This document shows positions 10,897 through 21,030 of a stretch of 64,000 bases of DNA, piece by piece. Numbering within the stretch: position 1 is the first letter of the stretch; the number at the start of each line of letters is the position of its first letter. Origin of the DNA: Euborellia annulipes. Taxonomy: Eukaryota; Arthropoda; Insecta; Dermaptera; Anisolabididae. A program made the translations under genes and the position numbers. The notes beneath the pieces were generated by a model that did not search any database, had not been told where the DNA came from, and worked only from the letters and a program-made list of their open reading frames with translations. The DNA lies in assembly GCA_023213315.1 (NCBI GenBank), contig JAKCPI010004285.1, positions 78,606 through 142,605 of the forward strand, in the 5' to 3' direction.

Positions 10897-11657
10897 CAGT
10901 AAAAAAGTAAGTAGTAGCAAATACAAAATTTCATAACAATTGGAAAATTTTTTTAAATTGTAAAAAGTTCCAAAGAGGACCAACCCCCTTTTGAATCGAA
11001 ATTAACATACAAATCCCCATATGGGGATTTAACATTTTTGTTTTTAATTGTATTTTAAATGTTGATTTTTCAAAATATTCAACTGATATTTGGATATTTT
11101 ATACAAAATAATAGAATCCTAAATAAATACAAAATTTCATAAGAATTGGAAAGTTTTTAAAATGTGTAAAAAGATCCAAAGAGGACCGACCCCCTTTTGA
11201 ATTGAAATTAACATACAAATCCCCAAATGGGGATTTAACATTGGCTCTATGGAAGGAAGAGCCGAAAAATGAATTTGGAAAATCTGAAATACATCAGTAA
11301 AGTGTGCTTCAAACAATTTTCATTTCGAAAAATTTTATTGATATTCTTTTTAAAGGGCATATAAGCTTAGTTGATTTATGAATTTTAATCAAAATCGTAG
11401 AAGCGGATTTTGAGAAAATCTAAAAAAAAAAACTGAAAAATTACGTCAGTAAAAGTACTAGTACTTTTTGGCCGATTTTTTTCAAAAGCTTGTTTTAAAT
11501 GTCCAGCAGAAGTAAAGAAGAAAGAACCACTTTTTTGGATTCAGGGGACCTCAAAACGTGTATAATCATCAAAATCTCGACATCGAATGTTTGACATGAA
11601 TCCATTACTTTCTCTCTATAGTCATATTTCATGTATAGGGTAAAAGAAAGTTAAAAA
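10897..11657 (+). mobile_element. T-family element with an internal duplicated segment
   Basis: The block holding AAATTTCATA, AATTGGAAA, TTCCAAAGAGGACC and AACATACAAATCCCC occurs twice (about 10920-11040 and 11125-11240), so the left half is duplicated. The right half runs through AAGTACTAGTACTTTTTGGC and CTCAAAACGTG to the end hairpin at 11600-11655. Confidence 0.8.
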
Positions 11658-11749
11658 ATTATATTAGCCTAATAATTTAGTTACTATTGCTCCAAGATAT
11701 ACAGTATTTGTTCAAGTTTAGAAAGGAAGTTGACTCGTTGCTTTCTTGG

Positions 11750-11899
11750 TTGTTCAGGGGCAAAGTAAAAACAAATATTTTTGTTTTTTAAGCTGGAATT
11801 TATTTTTGCATCTGCTTTTGTACAGATATACAGTTTCAGAGAAACAAAAATAAATGCCAGCTTAAAAACAAAAAATATTTGTTTTACTTGCCTGAACAA
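11750..11899. repeat. 150-bp foldback
   Basis: TTGTTCAGG, AAACAAATATTTTTGTTTTT and AAGCTGGAATTTATTTTTG are mirrored on the other side of a short centre. An 79-codon minus-strand frame here is a by-product. Confidence 0.8.
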
Positions 11900-12178
11900 T
11901 GCAATGAGTAAATTTTCCTTCAAAAGTTGAATTGATCATCTCGTACAATCCAGTTACAAAAAAAACAGGATTTATTTTTTTGCCTATTCTATAGAATGAC
12001 AAAGATTGAAAAAAATAAATAAATTTTTTAATCTAAAATAAAACCAGCTAGTTATTATTTGCCGAATTGACATTTTAAATTAAATAAAAATTACTCCCGT
12101 GCCTTGTCAGGTGACTCTATTCGAAACGGTTCCGAGATTTAAAGGTAGTCTATTAAATTGGGCAACTTTGCAAATTTG

Positions 12179-12382
12179 TCCTCGAGTAAAAATGTATAAA
12201 AATGTCCGAGGTATAACAAGCCCAGAGGCAACACAACATTTATCTCGAAAGTGATCAGATAGAAAATGTGACTCAACATGTTGGCAGTATATCCCTGTGT
12301 CCCTAAAGGATCACTATTGCAGACCTATTTCAGGGGAAAATGTGGATCCTGCTCGATCATTTTTAAACATTTTTATCGGGGT
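12179..12382. repeat. Repeat C, copy 1 (inverted termini)
   Basis: The left terminus CTCGAGTAAAAATGTATAAA and right terminus TTTTAAACATTTTTATCGGG are inverted copies. The interior ATATCCCTGTGTCCCT matches copies at 32882-33060 and 61860-62048. It looks like a small non-autonomous DNA element. Confidence 0.65.
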
Positions 12383-12583
12383 AACATTGGACACACATTG
12401 ATTTATTATGCAAATCAATTGCTTGTAAAATTTAATGTTAGTTTTAGTTACATGGATAAACTTGAACAGAACAATTAAAAAAAAGACACAAGTGATGATG
12501 ATTTCCGTGTTTTCAACATGTAGTCTAAGGCTGTAAAATGCTTATTCATACCATTGAAGTCAGTGACGCTATAGCAAAGCTCT

Positions 12584-12820
12584 ATGTGTTTTGTGCAGTT
12601 ATCCTTTAGGAATATAATTCACGAAGATATTATGACACAAAACATGCTTCAATCCCTCGCACAATTTAAAGACAAGCAGCGTAGTGAAAAATTTCAATCA
12701 ATGCGGCGTATACATAGATTGTGTTCTCAACAAAATTCCCGTGGTCCGTTTCAAATAGATTTAAATCCTAATTTGGCTCTTGCGGTAGAAAGTTTGGACA
12801 CCTCTGTATTAGACTACTAA
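12584..12820 (+). CDS. Unrecognised 78-codon frame, possible coding remnant
   Basis: I do not recognise this product. The frame starts MCFVQLSFRN and ends in a polar stretch (DKQRSEKF, MRRIHRLC) followed by DLNPNLALAVESLDTSVLDY. Its composition is more protein-like than most frames in this AT-rich window, and its second half is not obviously low-complexity. A second short frame begins at 12538 (MLIHTIEVSDAIAKLY) and ends at 12609 in another phase, which would fit a frameshifted fragment. There is no nearby promoter, splice context or homologous copy in the window. It may be a terminal exon, a transposon fragment or chance. Confidence 0.2.
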   Translation: MCFVQLSFRNIIHEDIMTQNMLQSLAQFKDKQRSEKFQSMRRIHRLCSQQNSRGPFQIDLNPNLALAVESLDTSVLDY

Positions 12821-12822
12821 TT

Positions 12823-13309
12823 TCTCTATAATATATTAAAATAAACTACAAATTTTCTTATGATATTTGAATATGATCTGTAATTGCAGTACGTGTTGGA
12901 ATCATTTTCAAGTACAAAGGACATTAGAGATGGGACATTGGTTTTATAGATCTTCAATTAATCTCCTCTTGTGCTCAATGCAATGGTCGGATTATTTTTT
13001 TATGTTTTTACTATTAGTATGTAAAAAGAAAATTTAATTATTTTATTTTCTCAGATCTTTGCAAAGCTTTCTGCCAAAATGAATTTCAATTTAATATGAC
13101 TGGGATAAATCACAAACGAAGATGTAAAAGAAGTGGTGGAAAAAACTGATTAAGATTAGTGCGATAATTAAAAAAAAAACTAACTATCAAGCGGTCATCC
13201 ACTGTCTGAGATATGTATTTTCCATTTGATGCATACCAAAATGTCATCATACGGAATTTATAGTTTACTTTAAATTTATTTTGAATTCGCGTAGAAGAAA
13301 TTAAGTTTG
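12823..13309. other. AT-rich DNA, nothing recognised
   Basis: No repeat or gene seen. Confidence 0.4.
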
Positions 13310-13520
13310 TTGGGACGATTCTTTACGGATGGTTATGGAGAAAATGTTCATCCTCTGTCCTTCTAGGCTTATAATCTAAGCCTACAAGGACTGAGGATGA
13401 GCCGAAATAAAATTTTGTCCGAAACGTCTCCCTTTCGGCATTTGGCTCTCTTTATTTGCTGCACCTGTACTTGCTCTCTTCCAAACCATAACCTCAACAG
13501 CAACTTTTCTTCAGCTTATA
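13310..13520 (+). mobile_element. Hammerhead-bearing repeat, single core
   Basis: A short palindrome (TCCTTCTAGGCTTATAATCT and its inexact complement) precedes the core. The downstream part TTTGCTGCACCTGTACTTGC is shared with the insert at 9263-9535. Confidence 0.6.
13391..13428 (+). ncRNA. Hammerhead-like ribozyme core
   Basis: Box CTGAGGA, then T, a longer stem-loop region, GTCC, and box GAAACGTC. The flanks GGA and TCC can form three pairs of stem I. Stem II is imperfect. Confidence 0.45.
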
Positions 13521-13530
13521 TGTTATAAAT

Positions 13531-13606
13531 TTTTATTGAATGACTCTGGATTCGAACCCTTGACCCCAATAGCACAAGAGGCATAAACTCTACCACTGTG
13601 AAAGAA
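13531..13606 (-). mobile_element. SINE-B head fragment
   Basis: On the minus strand it reads CACAGTGGTAGAGTTTATGC, then GGGTTCGAATCC. These are tRNA-like A and B boxes, matching the head of the copy at 63398-63560. Confidence 0.75.
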
Positions 13607-13940
13607 TTTATTTGAATTAATTAGAAGCCGAATCAAATTATATAAATCCCGAGTATGCAGTAAATAGAGTAAGTTTAAAAAATATTCTAATTTCAATTAT
13701 CTATCGAATTTGAAGTAATAAAAGTTTGAAAACAAAACCAAAATATACCAGAAAAATTTATGAAATACATTGGAAAAATGTTGGCAAATTATTATGTAAG
13801 AATTTACGAAAAAATACAGTAATTGTGAAACATAAATATTTCTAAAAAAAATATACCCTAAATAATAGCTGGGCATACACGGAGAGGTAGAACCGTCGGT
13901 TTTGACCGTGCCGGTCCAAACGCACGGATTTATCTTTACG

Positions 13941-14225
13941 TTAGTGGGCGAGCACGCGCCAGTTTTGACCGCCACGCATCAATCTAACAGATTGGACTGC
14001 GGTCCAAACTCACGATCCGATCTTTTCGTTAGTGGGCGAGCACGCGCCAGTTTTGACCGCTACGCATCAATCTAACAGATTGGACTGCGGTCCAAACTCA
14101 CGGACTGATCTTTTCGTTAGTGAGCAAGCGACAGTTTTGACTGCCACGCATCAATCTAACAGATTGGACTGCGGTCCGAACTCACGCTCTGATCTTTTCG
14201 TTAGTGGACAAGCGACAGTTTTGAC
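13941..14225. repeat. Tandem repeat, period 84-88 bp
   Basis: Units begin TTAGTGGGCGAGCACGCG or a variant at 13941, 14029, 14117 and 14201. Each contains GATTGGACTGCGGTCC. Confidence 0.9.
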
Positions 14226-14989
14226 CGCCCCGGACCATCTCTTTAAGTCGCGATTTTTGGAGGGGGTAGGGGAGGACATGTTACTTCAAAAATTTTTTTA
14301 CAAATTTATTTTTAAAGAAAATAAGTTATCCCTCCCCCTATTAATTAATTAAGCTATTAATATGTTCTAAAATATTTTAGTTAATCACCATTCACAAAAA
14401 CAAATTTATTATTATTATTTTTTTTAAATATCGTTTAAGGTCATGGCAAATTAGGATACAAATATTATATAGACCTGCATTTTACTCGGGAGAAAGTCTA
14501 GTTTCTGAATATACAAAAAAAATTATAGGTTATGTAATAAAAAAATATTGGCCCTCTTTCTAAAGCGCCCCCTAATGGTCCGATGTTTACCAAAAAGCTT
14601 TTCAGTTCTTGACCTTTACATCTAGTTTATGTGTGCAAAATACCACAGACATACACACAGACATCATTCCAAAAACTACTTAAATGGACTCAGGAAACCT
14701 TAAATCGTATTTTGGCAGCTTCAGAATCAGATAATTAAAGATTTTATTTAAAGGAGAAGAAAGGATTAATTACTTTTTTTTTAAATAATTTTCTATTTCC
14801 ATTTTTCTTGGAAATTCCAATGGATTCTTGACTTGATCTGTCTAGTCGGCAGGCAAAACTTTCGTCAAGACGAAAGTCCACGGATTTGGTCAAATCAGCG
14901 GTTAAAACTGCCGCGGTCCAAAGATTTTGCCCATACACGTACGGTTTGGCCCGTGGCGGGCCAACTATACGGGTTTATCTGCGGGTTTT

Positions 14990-15300
14990 TCCTTTACGTT
15001 TGTGAGTGATGACGGTTTTAACCGTGGCGGTTTTAACCGTGCCGGTTTTAGCCGGCCCGGCAGACTGGTCCGCCCCGGTCCAACCCGACAGATCAAACTC
15101 TCCGTTTTTTTAAACGAAATTGATAATGACGGTTTTAACCGTGGCGGATCGACCCGACAGATTGGTCCGCCCCGGTCCAACCCGACAGATCAAACTCTCC
15201 ACTTTTTTAAGCCAAATTGACAACGAAAGTTTTAACCGTGGCGGATCGACCCGACAGATTGGACCGCCCCGGTCCAACCCGACAGTTCTACCTCTCCGTG
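14990..15300. repeat. GC-rich tandem repeat, period about 100-115 bp
   Basis: Three imperfect units share GTTTTAACCGTGGCGG, a CCGACAGATTGG block and CGCCCCGGTCCAACCCGACA. They form the right side of the hAT-like element, opposite to and unlike the left-side array. Confidence 0.85.
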
Positions 15301-15320
15301 TATGCCCAGCTAATAAATAA

Positions 15321-15878
15321 GTTACTTGTGTAAAAAATGAATGAGAGAGAAATTGAATGAGATCATTAACTTTTCATGTTGATTGGGTGGCCTATCTTCT
15401 AGGATATTTTTATCCTCTTATAAGAGTTTCTGTTGATTAAGGGGGTTCAGGAGGTAGATGTTTACCATGAATGTTTACGCATTTTTTGCGTTGTGTATCT
15501 TAAAAAATAAGCCAAAAAAACCACCTATTACGAAAATTTGCCAAGAGATGTCAGGATGGTAGCTAATAATTTAATGTATTTGGTTGATTTGCATTGATCT
15601 TTTAAGAATGAATACTTTATAAATGCTATTATATATTATGAATCTTTTATAAAAGCATAAAAATATATAAATATAGGCCAGATATAGGCTCATACTATAT
15701 CGTCTGTTAGACTAGCCTGCCATCTATTGCAAGAATGCTGAACTAATTTGACAGTTGATTTTTAAATAAATCATCTAAGCTTATTTTAAAAATTTCTTAA
15801 TTAATATGTGACTAATAACAATAAATTCATTTTTAAATTTTAAAAAAATTAAAAATTATTGGGACTGATTGTTTTTTA
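15321..15878. other. AT-rich DNA, nothing recognised
   Basis: No repeat or gene seen. Confidence 0.4.
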
Positions 15879-15989
15879 CTTTCTCGTATAGAGAAAGTTA
15901 TGTAATCGTAAAAAAATTCGACTTCGAGATTTTGATGTTTCTCCACGTTTTAGACCTCCCTGAGTCCAAAAAAACCATTTTTGGCATTA

Positions 15990-16052
<63 letters not shown>

Positions 16053-16800
16053 AACACGATTGCTTAAAAACCAAAGCAGCTAGATCGATGAAATTTGGTA
16101 TATGCTCCTTACACTAAAATTGTAGATTTCTATCAACTTTTGGAGTAAATACGTCACTTGGAAGTAGTACTTTACTTAAAAAGTTTTTTCAAAAATTTTG
16201 AAATTTTCAATTTTTTTTGTTATATTATGATAAAATACTCTATTTTAAAAAGTTTTTATTCTTTGACATTTTTTCGAAAACTGAATAGTTTTTGAAATAA
16301 TCAAAGAAGAAATAGAAAATTTTCGTTAATTTTGATAAAAAATCAAAACAAAATCATACAGGTGTCATTAAAAAAAGGGTAAATATAAACAAATGAATTT
16401 GTGAAACAAATGAATTTGTTTATATTTGCCCTTTTTTTAATGACACCTGTATGATTTTGTTTTGATTTTTTATCAAAATTAACGAAAATTTTCTATTTCT
16501 TCTTTGATTATTTCAAAAACTATTCAGTTTTCGAAAAAATGTCAAAGAATAAAAACTTTTTAAAATAGAGTATTTTATCATAATATAACAAAAAAAATTG
16601 AAAATTTCAAAATTTTTGAAAAAACTTTTTAAGTAAAGTACTACTTCCAAGTGACGTATTTACTCCAAAAGTTGATAGAAATCTACAATTTTAGTGTAAG
16701 GAGCATATACCAAATTTCATCGATCTAGCTGCTTTGGTTTTTAAGCAATCGTGTTTACACACACACCCAGACGTAATTCCAAAAGAACATACGAGAAAGT
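15879..16800. mobile_element. 922-bp foldback element with near-identical arms
   Basis: Terminal ACTTTCTCGTA at 15879 is mirrored as TACGAGAAAGT ending at 16800. From about 16051 to 16395 the sequence is repeated in reverse complement to about 16757, and I found essentially no differences by eye. The centre near 16400 is built on AAATATAAACAAATGAATTT. Left of the arm sits a (GT)n tract, and right of it a short (AC)n. The ends resemble the T family. Confidence 0.9.
15994..16050. repeat. (GT)n microsatellite
   Basis: About 28 GT units lie in the left part of the foldback. The matching position on the right has only a few AC units, so this tract expanded or shrank after the arms formed. Confidence 0.95.
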
Positions 16801-17504
16801 CTCGGGGAAGTCAATCCCCATATTTTGTATTTGCTTGATAACAAAAAAATTAATTTCCTTAATAAGTCATTAAAGAAATTATAACTCTTTGTCCCAATAA
16901 TCCCGTATGAATAAAATTAATTAAAAAAAAAAAAACTCATTGAAAAATTCCTTATAATAGTCTAGTTTTTTTTTTAAGTACGTTTGACGCCGCTCTTGCA
17001 CCCTCTTAAGCCAGTTTTTTTCTTTTTTTTGAAAAATTAATTTTTATTTTTAATATATGGTCTTTTTTATATTTTTATTTCATTTTTAAAAAAATTTTTC
17101 TTCCTATTTGAATCTCTAAATAATGGCATAAATACCAACTCAAATCTATCATCATTACAGTCCGGTTCAGCTATCATCATCATCAAATGCTTTTCAGCCC
17201 TCGGTATATGATTGTTAATTGCCCCTCACCCTCCCCCCCCCCCCTCCACCCTCTCTTCCCCACCTGCAAGCTACTAATTATGGCTATTTCTGACTTTACG
17301 AGCTAAAGTCTCTATCAAAATCTTTTCTTTTTTTTTTGTTTAATTAAATTTTGGAAAATTTAGATTTGAATTTAAAATGATTTTTTTTTAATAAAATAAA
17401 TTTGTCTCTGATACTTCACCGTTCTAAACTAGACTTGTGCAAATCAGCTCTGGAATTGTGCCTCGGCAAGAAAGGACATTTTATAAATTTGCTTTTTTTC
17501 ACTA
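16801..17504. other. AT-rich DNA with poly-C/T stretch
   Basis: A C-rich run lies at about 17225-17260. No gene recognised. Confidence 0.4.
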
Positions 17505-17942
17505 GACCTAAATTTTTATAATTCCTAAGTGCATATTTTGGCTCTTTTTGAAGAAATTCTATGCACAATGCATGTTTTGCCAATTTTTAACCAAAACAAC
17601 CAAATTTTTCTTGCATGTTTTAAAAATTTTTGTGTAGTTGCTTTTAAAGTCTAATTTTAAGTGAGAAAAATTAAAAATTATTTTTAATTGTTTTGAAACT
17701 TTTGAGCTTTACAGGGTCAACCTTTCAACCTCAATTTGTCCCAGATTTCGTTTTTCAAATATGCGCCTGTCTGTCACCTCAAATATCATTTTCTGAGTTC
17801 AAGAACGTGTTATCAGATAACGCATGTCTTTAATGTTTACTTTTTTTTCCCTCCAGTGTGCATATTTGTTCATTTTATAGTGAATTAATGCATGCATATT
17901 TTAAGGTTTGATTGTGCATGAACATCCTAGCTCTATTTATTA
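17505..17942 (+). repeat. Repeat D, copy 1
   Basis: It shares GTGCATATTTTGGCTCTTTT, TGCACAATGCATGTTTTGCC, the TTTGTGTAGTTGCTTTTAAA block and the end TGTGCATGAACATCC with copies at 22213-22880, 31490-31945 and (inverted) 59583-60130. The left terminus is missing here. Confidence 0.8.
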
Positions 17943-17964
17943 TAAATAAATATTAAAAAAAAAA

Positions 17965-18262
17965 ATACTTTCTCTCTATATATTTCATATATGGACCGTT
18001 TATTTTGAAAGTGGTGTAAGTCCATTTTTTCAAAAAATGGGATATCACATAATTTATGCTTAAATTAATGTAAATTTTCTATGTATAACTAGCTAGTGGT
18101 AAATTTCTTAAAAAATTCCCATGTTTTGTACAATTGAAAATTGGTCGGTAAATAGATTTTTTAATAAACAGATATGCTAACCTTTCATTTTCTCGAAACA
18201 ATAGAAAATGGACTTACACCACTTTCAAAATAAACGGTCCATATAGGGTAAGAGAAATTAAA
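17965..18262 (+). mobile_element. T-family end hairpin split by an insertion
   Basis: TACTTTCTCTCTATATATTT lies on the left and TATAGGGTAAGAGAAATTA on the right. Together they form a normal T end hairpin once the 250-bp insert at 17992-18241 is removed. Confidence 0.85.
17992..18241. mobile_element. TA-flanked short inverted-repeat element
   Basis: Termini TGGACCGTTTATTTTGAAAG and following bases are mirrored over about 37 bp and flanked by TA on both sides. This fits a Tc1/mariner-type non-autonomous element. It disrupts a T hairpin, so it is younger than that copy. Confidence 0.8.
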
Positions 18263-18868
18263 AATGGAAACTTTCTAAGTTCAAATCTAGATTAACATAT
18301 CTTTAACTTCATTTATAAAAAATAATGAAATAATCACTTGCAGAAAATGCACTCACTTTAGCCTACATGTAAAAAAAAATTTTCTCTTGACTAGACTTGG
18401 CTAATTAAATTTGAGCCTTGAAGATCATGACGACGTTGGCTCTTTTCTATCTACTGTACTGGGAAAAAAATTCTCATTCAGAAAATTTTTACATTCATAA
18501 ATTATTTTTGAAACAAAAATGAATACGAGTAATTTCGAAATGATTCAATTTGATTTGTTTTAGAGATATAATAATAGCAAAGTGTTGGACGAGATCGCCG
18601 AAGGCAATTGGCCAGAGACCGTAGCAGTTAAATAATCAAAAGAAAAGAGTAATTTATAATATATATCTAATTATAATGTTAATTAATTACATGGAGTTAT
18701 ATTAAAATTATTCTATTAATTAATTCATTTTGTGTAGAGTGATGAGTGACTCACTCAGCATTCATTCTCAATCATTGAATAAATTTTTTAAACTAAATAA
18801 TTTGAGGAAACTAATTTATTCCAAGCTTATATGGCAAACAAAAAATTCAAATAGAAGTTCTGCCACCC
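18263..18868. other. AT-rich DNA, nothing recognised
   Basis: No repeat or gene seen. Confidence 0.4.
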
Positions 18869-19124
18869 CAGTGGCGGATTAATGCAATTTTGTCGGGGGG
18901 GGGGTGTTTTTTTTTAATTTTTTTTAATTTAAGGACTTTGTCGGCATCTAAGGCCATTTAAACTCCTTTCCTATTTATTTAAATTGATTGGTAACAAATT
19001 CAATTGAAATTAAAGAGCGAAAATCATAATTTCTTTATATTACTAGTTTTTATAACTGTTTGAATTTCTTCTCGGGGGGGGGGGGGCGATCGCCCCACCG
19101 CCTCTCCCCTTTAATCCGCCCCTG
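18869..19124. mobile_element. hAT-like short element (CAGTGGCGGATTAA family), copy 1
   Basis: Ends CAGTGGCGGATTAA and TTAATCCGCCCCTG are followed inward by G-rich and C-rich runs. Flanks TGCCACCC (18861-18868) and TGGCACCC (19125-19132) match at 7 of 8. The interior is shared with 28760-29013. Confidence 0.85.
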
Positions 19125-19489
19125 TGGCACCCCTTTGTTTTGTCACACCTATCATTCCTTGTGTTCCAAATTTCAGCATCCTATCTTATATACAAGAGGG
19201 TGCTCATCGACTTTGAAATATCTTAATTTTATGAAAAATCCTTAAAAATAACTTGTTAGGATATTAAGTAAAATACGTAAATTATGTATCAAAAGTAATT
19301 TAAAAAAAAATAGTATTTAACGAAACTAACCTGTAACAAAAGTAAAACAAAACAAATAAGAAATGCAAGAAAGTTTACGATTTTGTAATTTTGATAAAAA
19401 AAAGTCTCACTTTAACAAAAATAGGCAGAAACCCTATAGAGAATGAACTAAGCCTAATTCCACTAAAGAATTTTATTGTGATTTACAAC

Positions 19490-20034
19490 TAGGGTTGTCA
19501 CCTTTTTTTTGCATTTAAAGTACATTGCTGATCAAAGTTAAAGTTAAAAAGTACATAGTGTCAAAATAAAGTATCAATTTTATTTATTTTTCTTTAGCAT
19601 TATATTGTATTTAAAAACATATTTTTTATTGCTTTTCGCACGTTTTATCAAATTATTCTCATTGCTAAACAATTGCAGAGCATCTTTACAACATATATTT
19701 AAGTTAAAGTAATTTATTTTTTATAAGTTCAAAGACCCTTTGATTCTTTCGTCTCTCCATTTGAGAAAAACTCTCTCTGTGAATGCTGATGTGCCAGGAA
19801 TAGACATTAAAAATGAAATTACTTTATACAAATTTGAAAAATTATCATCAGTCTTATTAAATGCTTGCTGCCGTTATGTGCAGTAGAAAATTCAAAAAAT
19901 GCTTATGACAAAATTTTTTGAATCATGCAAAATAAAACATTTTTGATTAATTTAACTTTATTGTTAAAGTATGGAGTACAAATACCCGAAATAACGTACA
20001 AAATACTTTATATAAAATACGGGTGGCAACCCTA
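19490..20034. mobile_element. hAT-like element, 545 bp, intact
   Basis: Ends TAGGGTTGTCACC and GGGTGGCAACCCTA are inverted, and TTTACAAC occurs at 19482-19489 and 20035-20042 as a perfect 8-bp target duplication. It has no transposase frame. A degraded relative is at 9664-10287. Confidence 0.9.
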
Positions 20035-20076
20035 TTTACAACTAAAATAAAAAGTTCACCTTATATCAATTATTTG

Positions 20077-20499
20077 TAGGGTCCGACCGAAACAAGATTT
20101 TCAGCCGAAACCGAAACCGAAACCGAATATTCGGCCTCAACCTTAGTTTCGGCCGAAACCGTAACCGAAACCGAAACTTGTATTTCCTATAAAAAATTTT
20201 TTTCATTTTATCTTTTTTTTTTTTTTTTTTGAATTTTTTTTCCCTTCGGTGAAAATCATTTTACCTTTTTTTAGGGAGAATAAATTTTTTTTTCTCCCTC
20301 AAGTGCAAATTATTTGACCTTTTTTTTTTTTTTTTGCATGCGAGTCTCATCCTATTTTTTCAGACTCTGGTTTTCTGGTTTCGGCCGGCCGAAAGGTTCG
20401 GCTACTTTTTGGCCGAAACCGAAACTACGGCCGAAACCAGGATTTTTGGCCGAAACTGGCCGAAACCGTAACCGAAACCGAATATTCGGTCGGTTCCTA
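20077..20499. mobile_element. hAT-like element rich in CCGAAA, copy 1
   Basis: Ends TAGGGTCCGACCGA and TCGGTCGGTTCCTA are inverted and flanked by a perfect 8-bp duplication ATTATTTG (20069-20076, 20500-20507). Subterminal arrays of CCGAAA and its complement fill both sides, plausibly transposase binding sites. Confidence 0.9.
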
Positions 20500-20658
20500 A
20501 TTATTTGTAAATAATTTGGCTGGATTCAATGAAAAACATGATTTTTTTTTTTTTCAAAACATTCACACTTACCCTCACGCACACACATAGAGTCTTTTCG
20601 GCAACTTAAGCCATATAATACTTTTTACGATAACCGTTATTAAATAATATATATTTAT

Positions 20659-20897
20659 GTTCGAAGTAGTGGCTGTGAGATGTGTAGATGGATAATTATG
20701 GGCAGGAGCAGCCAATAAATAGACTCTGTATGCAGATTCAATCACCGGAGACGTTTCGGTTCCTTTTATTTAAGAACCATCTTCAGTCCTTACTAGAATA
20801 AAACTAAATACTAAATAAAAGGAACCGAAACGTCTCCGGTGAATGAATCTGCATACAGAGTCTATTTACTGGCTGCTCCTGCCCATAATTATCCATC
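20659..20897. mobile_element. Foldback element with hammerhead core, inserted in SINE-A
   Basis: Arms of about 80 bp (AGCAGCCAATAAATAGACTC and its complement, then GCATACAGAGTCTATTTA) enclose a core at 20750-20786. A second GAAACGTC box lies at 20826-20833 without its CTGANGA partner. The 14-bp flanking duplication is clear. Confidence 0.8.
20750..20786 (-). ncRNA. Hammerhead-like ribozyme core
   Basis: On the minus strand: box CTGAAGA, T, stem GGTTC pairing with GGAACC through a loop, box GAAAC, GTC. It is part of the foldback at 20659-20897. Confidence 0.55.
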
Positions 20898-21030
20898 TAA
20901 TATATATTTATTTGGAGTCCAGGCATTTTTATCCAAGCCATTTGGTATCTAAATGGCTTAAATAAAATAATCGGACTGCCTGGGATCCGAACCCGCAACC
21001 CTAGCAACGCTAGCTCCTACACCAATCCCT

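Larger units (their letters stand above)
13866..15312. mobile_element. hAT-like element, 1447 bp, with internal tandem arrays
   Basis: The termini TAGCTGGGCATACACGGAGA and its complement are perfect over about 28 bp. The flanks CTAAATAA (13858-13865) and ATAAATAA (15313-15320) match at 7 of 8 bases, consistent with hAT insertion. No transposase is visible. Open frames inside are translations of the tandem arrays. Confidence 0.8.
20563..21030 (-). mobile_element. SINE-A split by a hammerhead foldback
   Basis: The 3' half is at 20563-20658 (complement of GGCCTAAGTTGCCGAAAAGA-type sequence) and the 5' half at 20898-21030, with the B box (GGGTTCGGATCC) and tRNA-like head. TAATATATATTTAT at about 20645-20658 and 20898-20911 is duplicated around the 239-bp insert. 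Confidence 0.8.

Noticed and set aside
14032..15320. Several frames with repeated peptide motifs (LTATHQSNRLDCGPNSR type)
   Set aside because: They translate the tandem arrays of a hAT-like element. Both strands are open and there is no domain.
15869..16117. 82-codon frame with a Val-Cys run
   Set aside because: It is the translation of a (GT)n microsatellite.
20345..20520. Arg/Lys-rich frame through FGRPKGSATFWPKPKLRPKP
   Set aside because: It translates the CCGAAA arrays of a hAT-like element.
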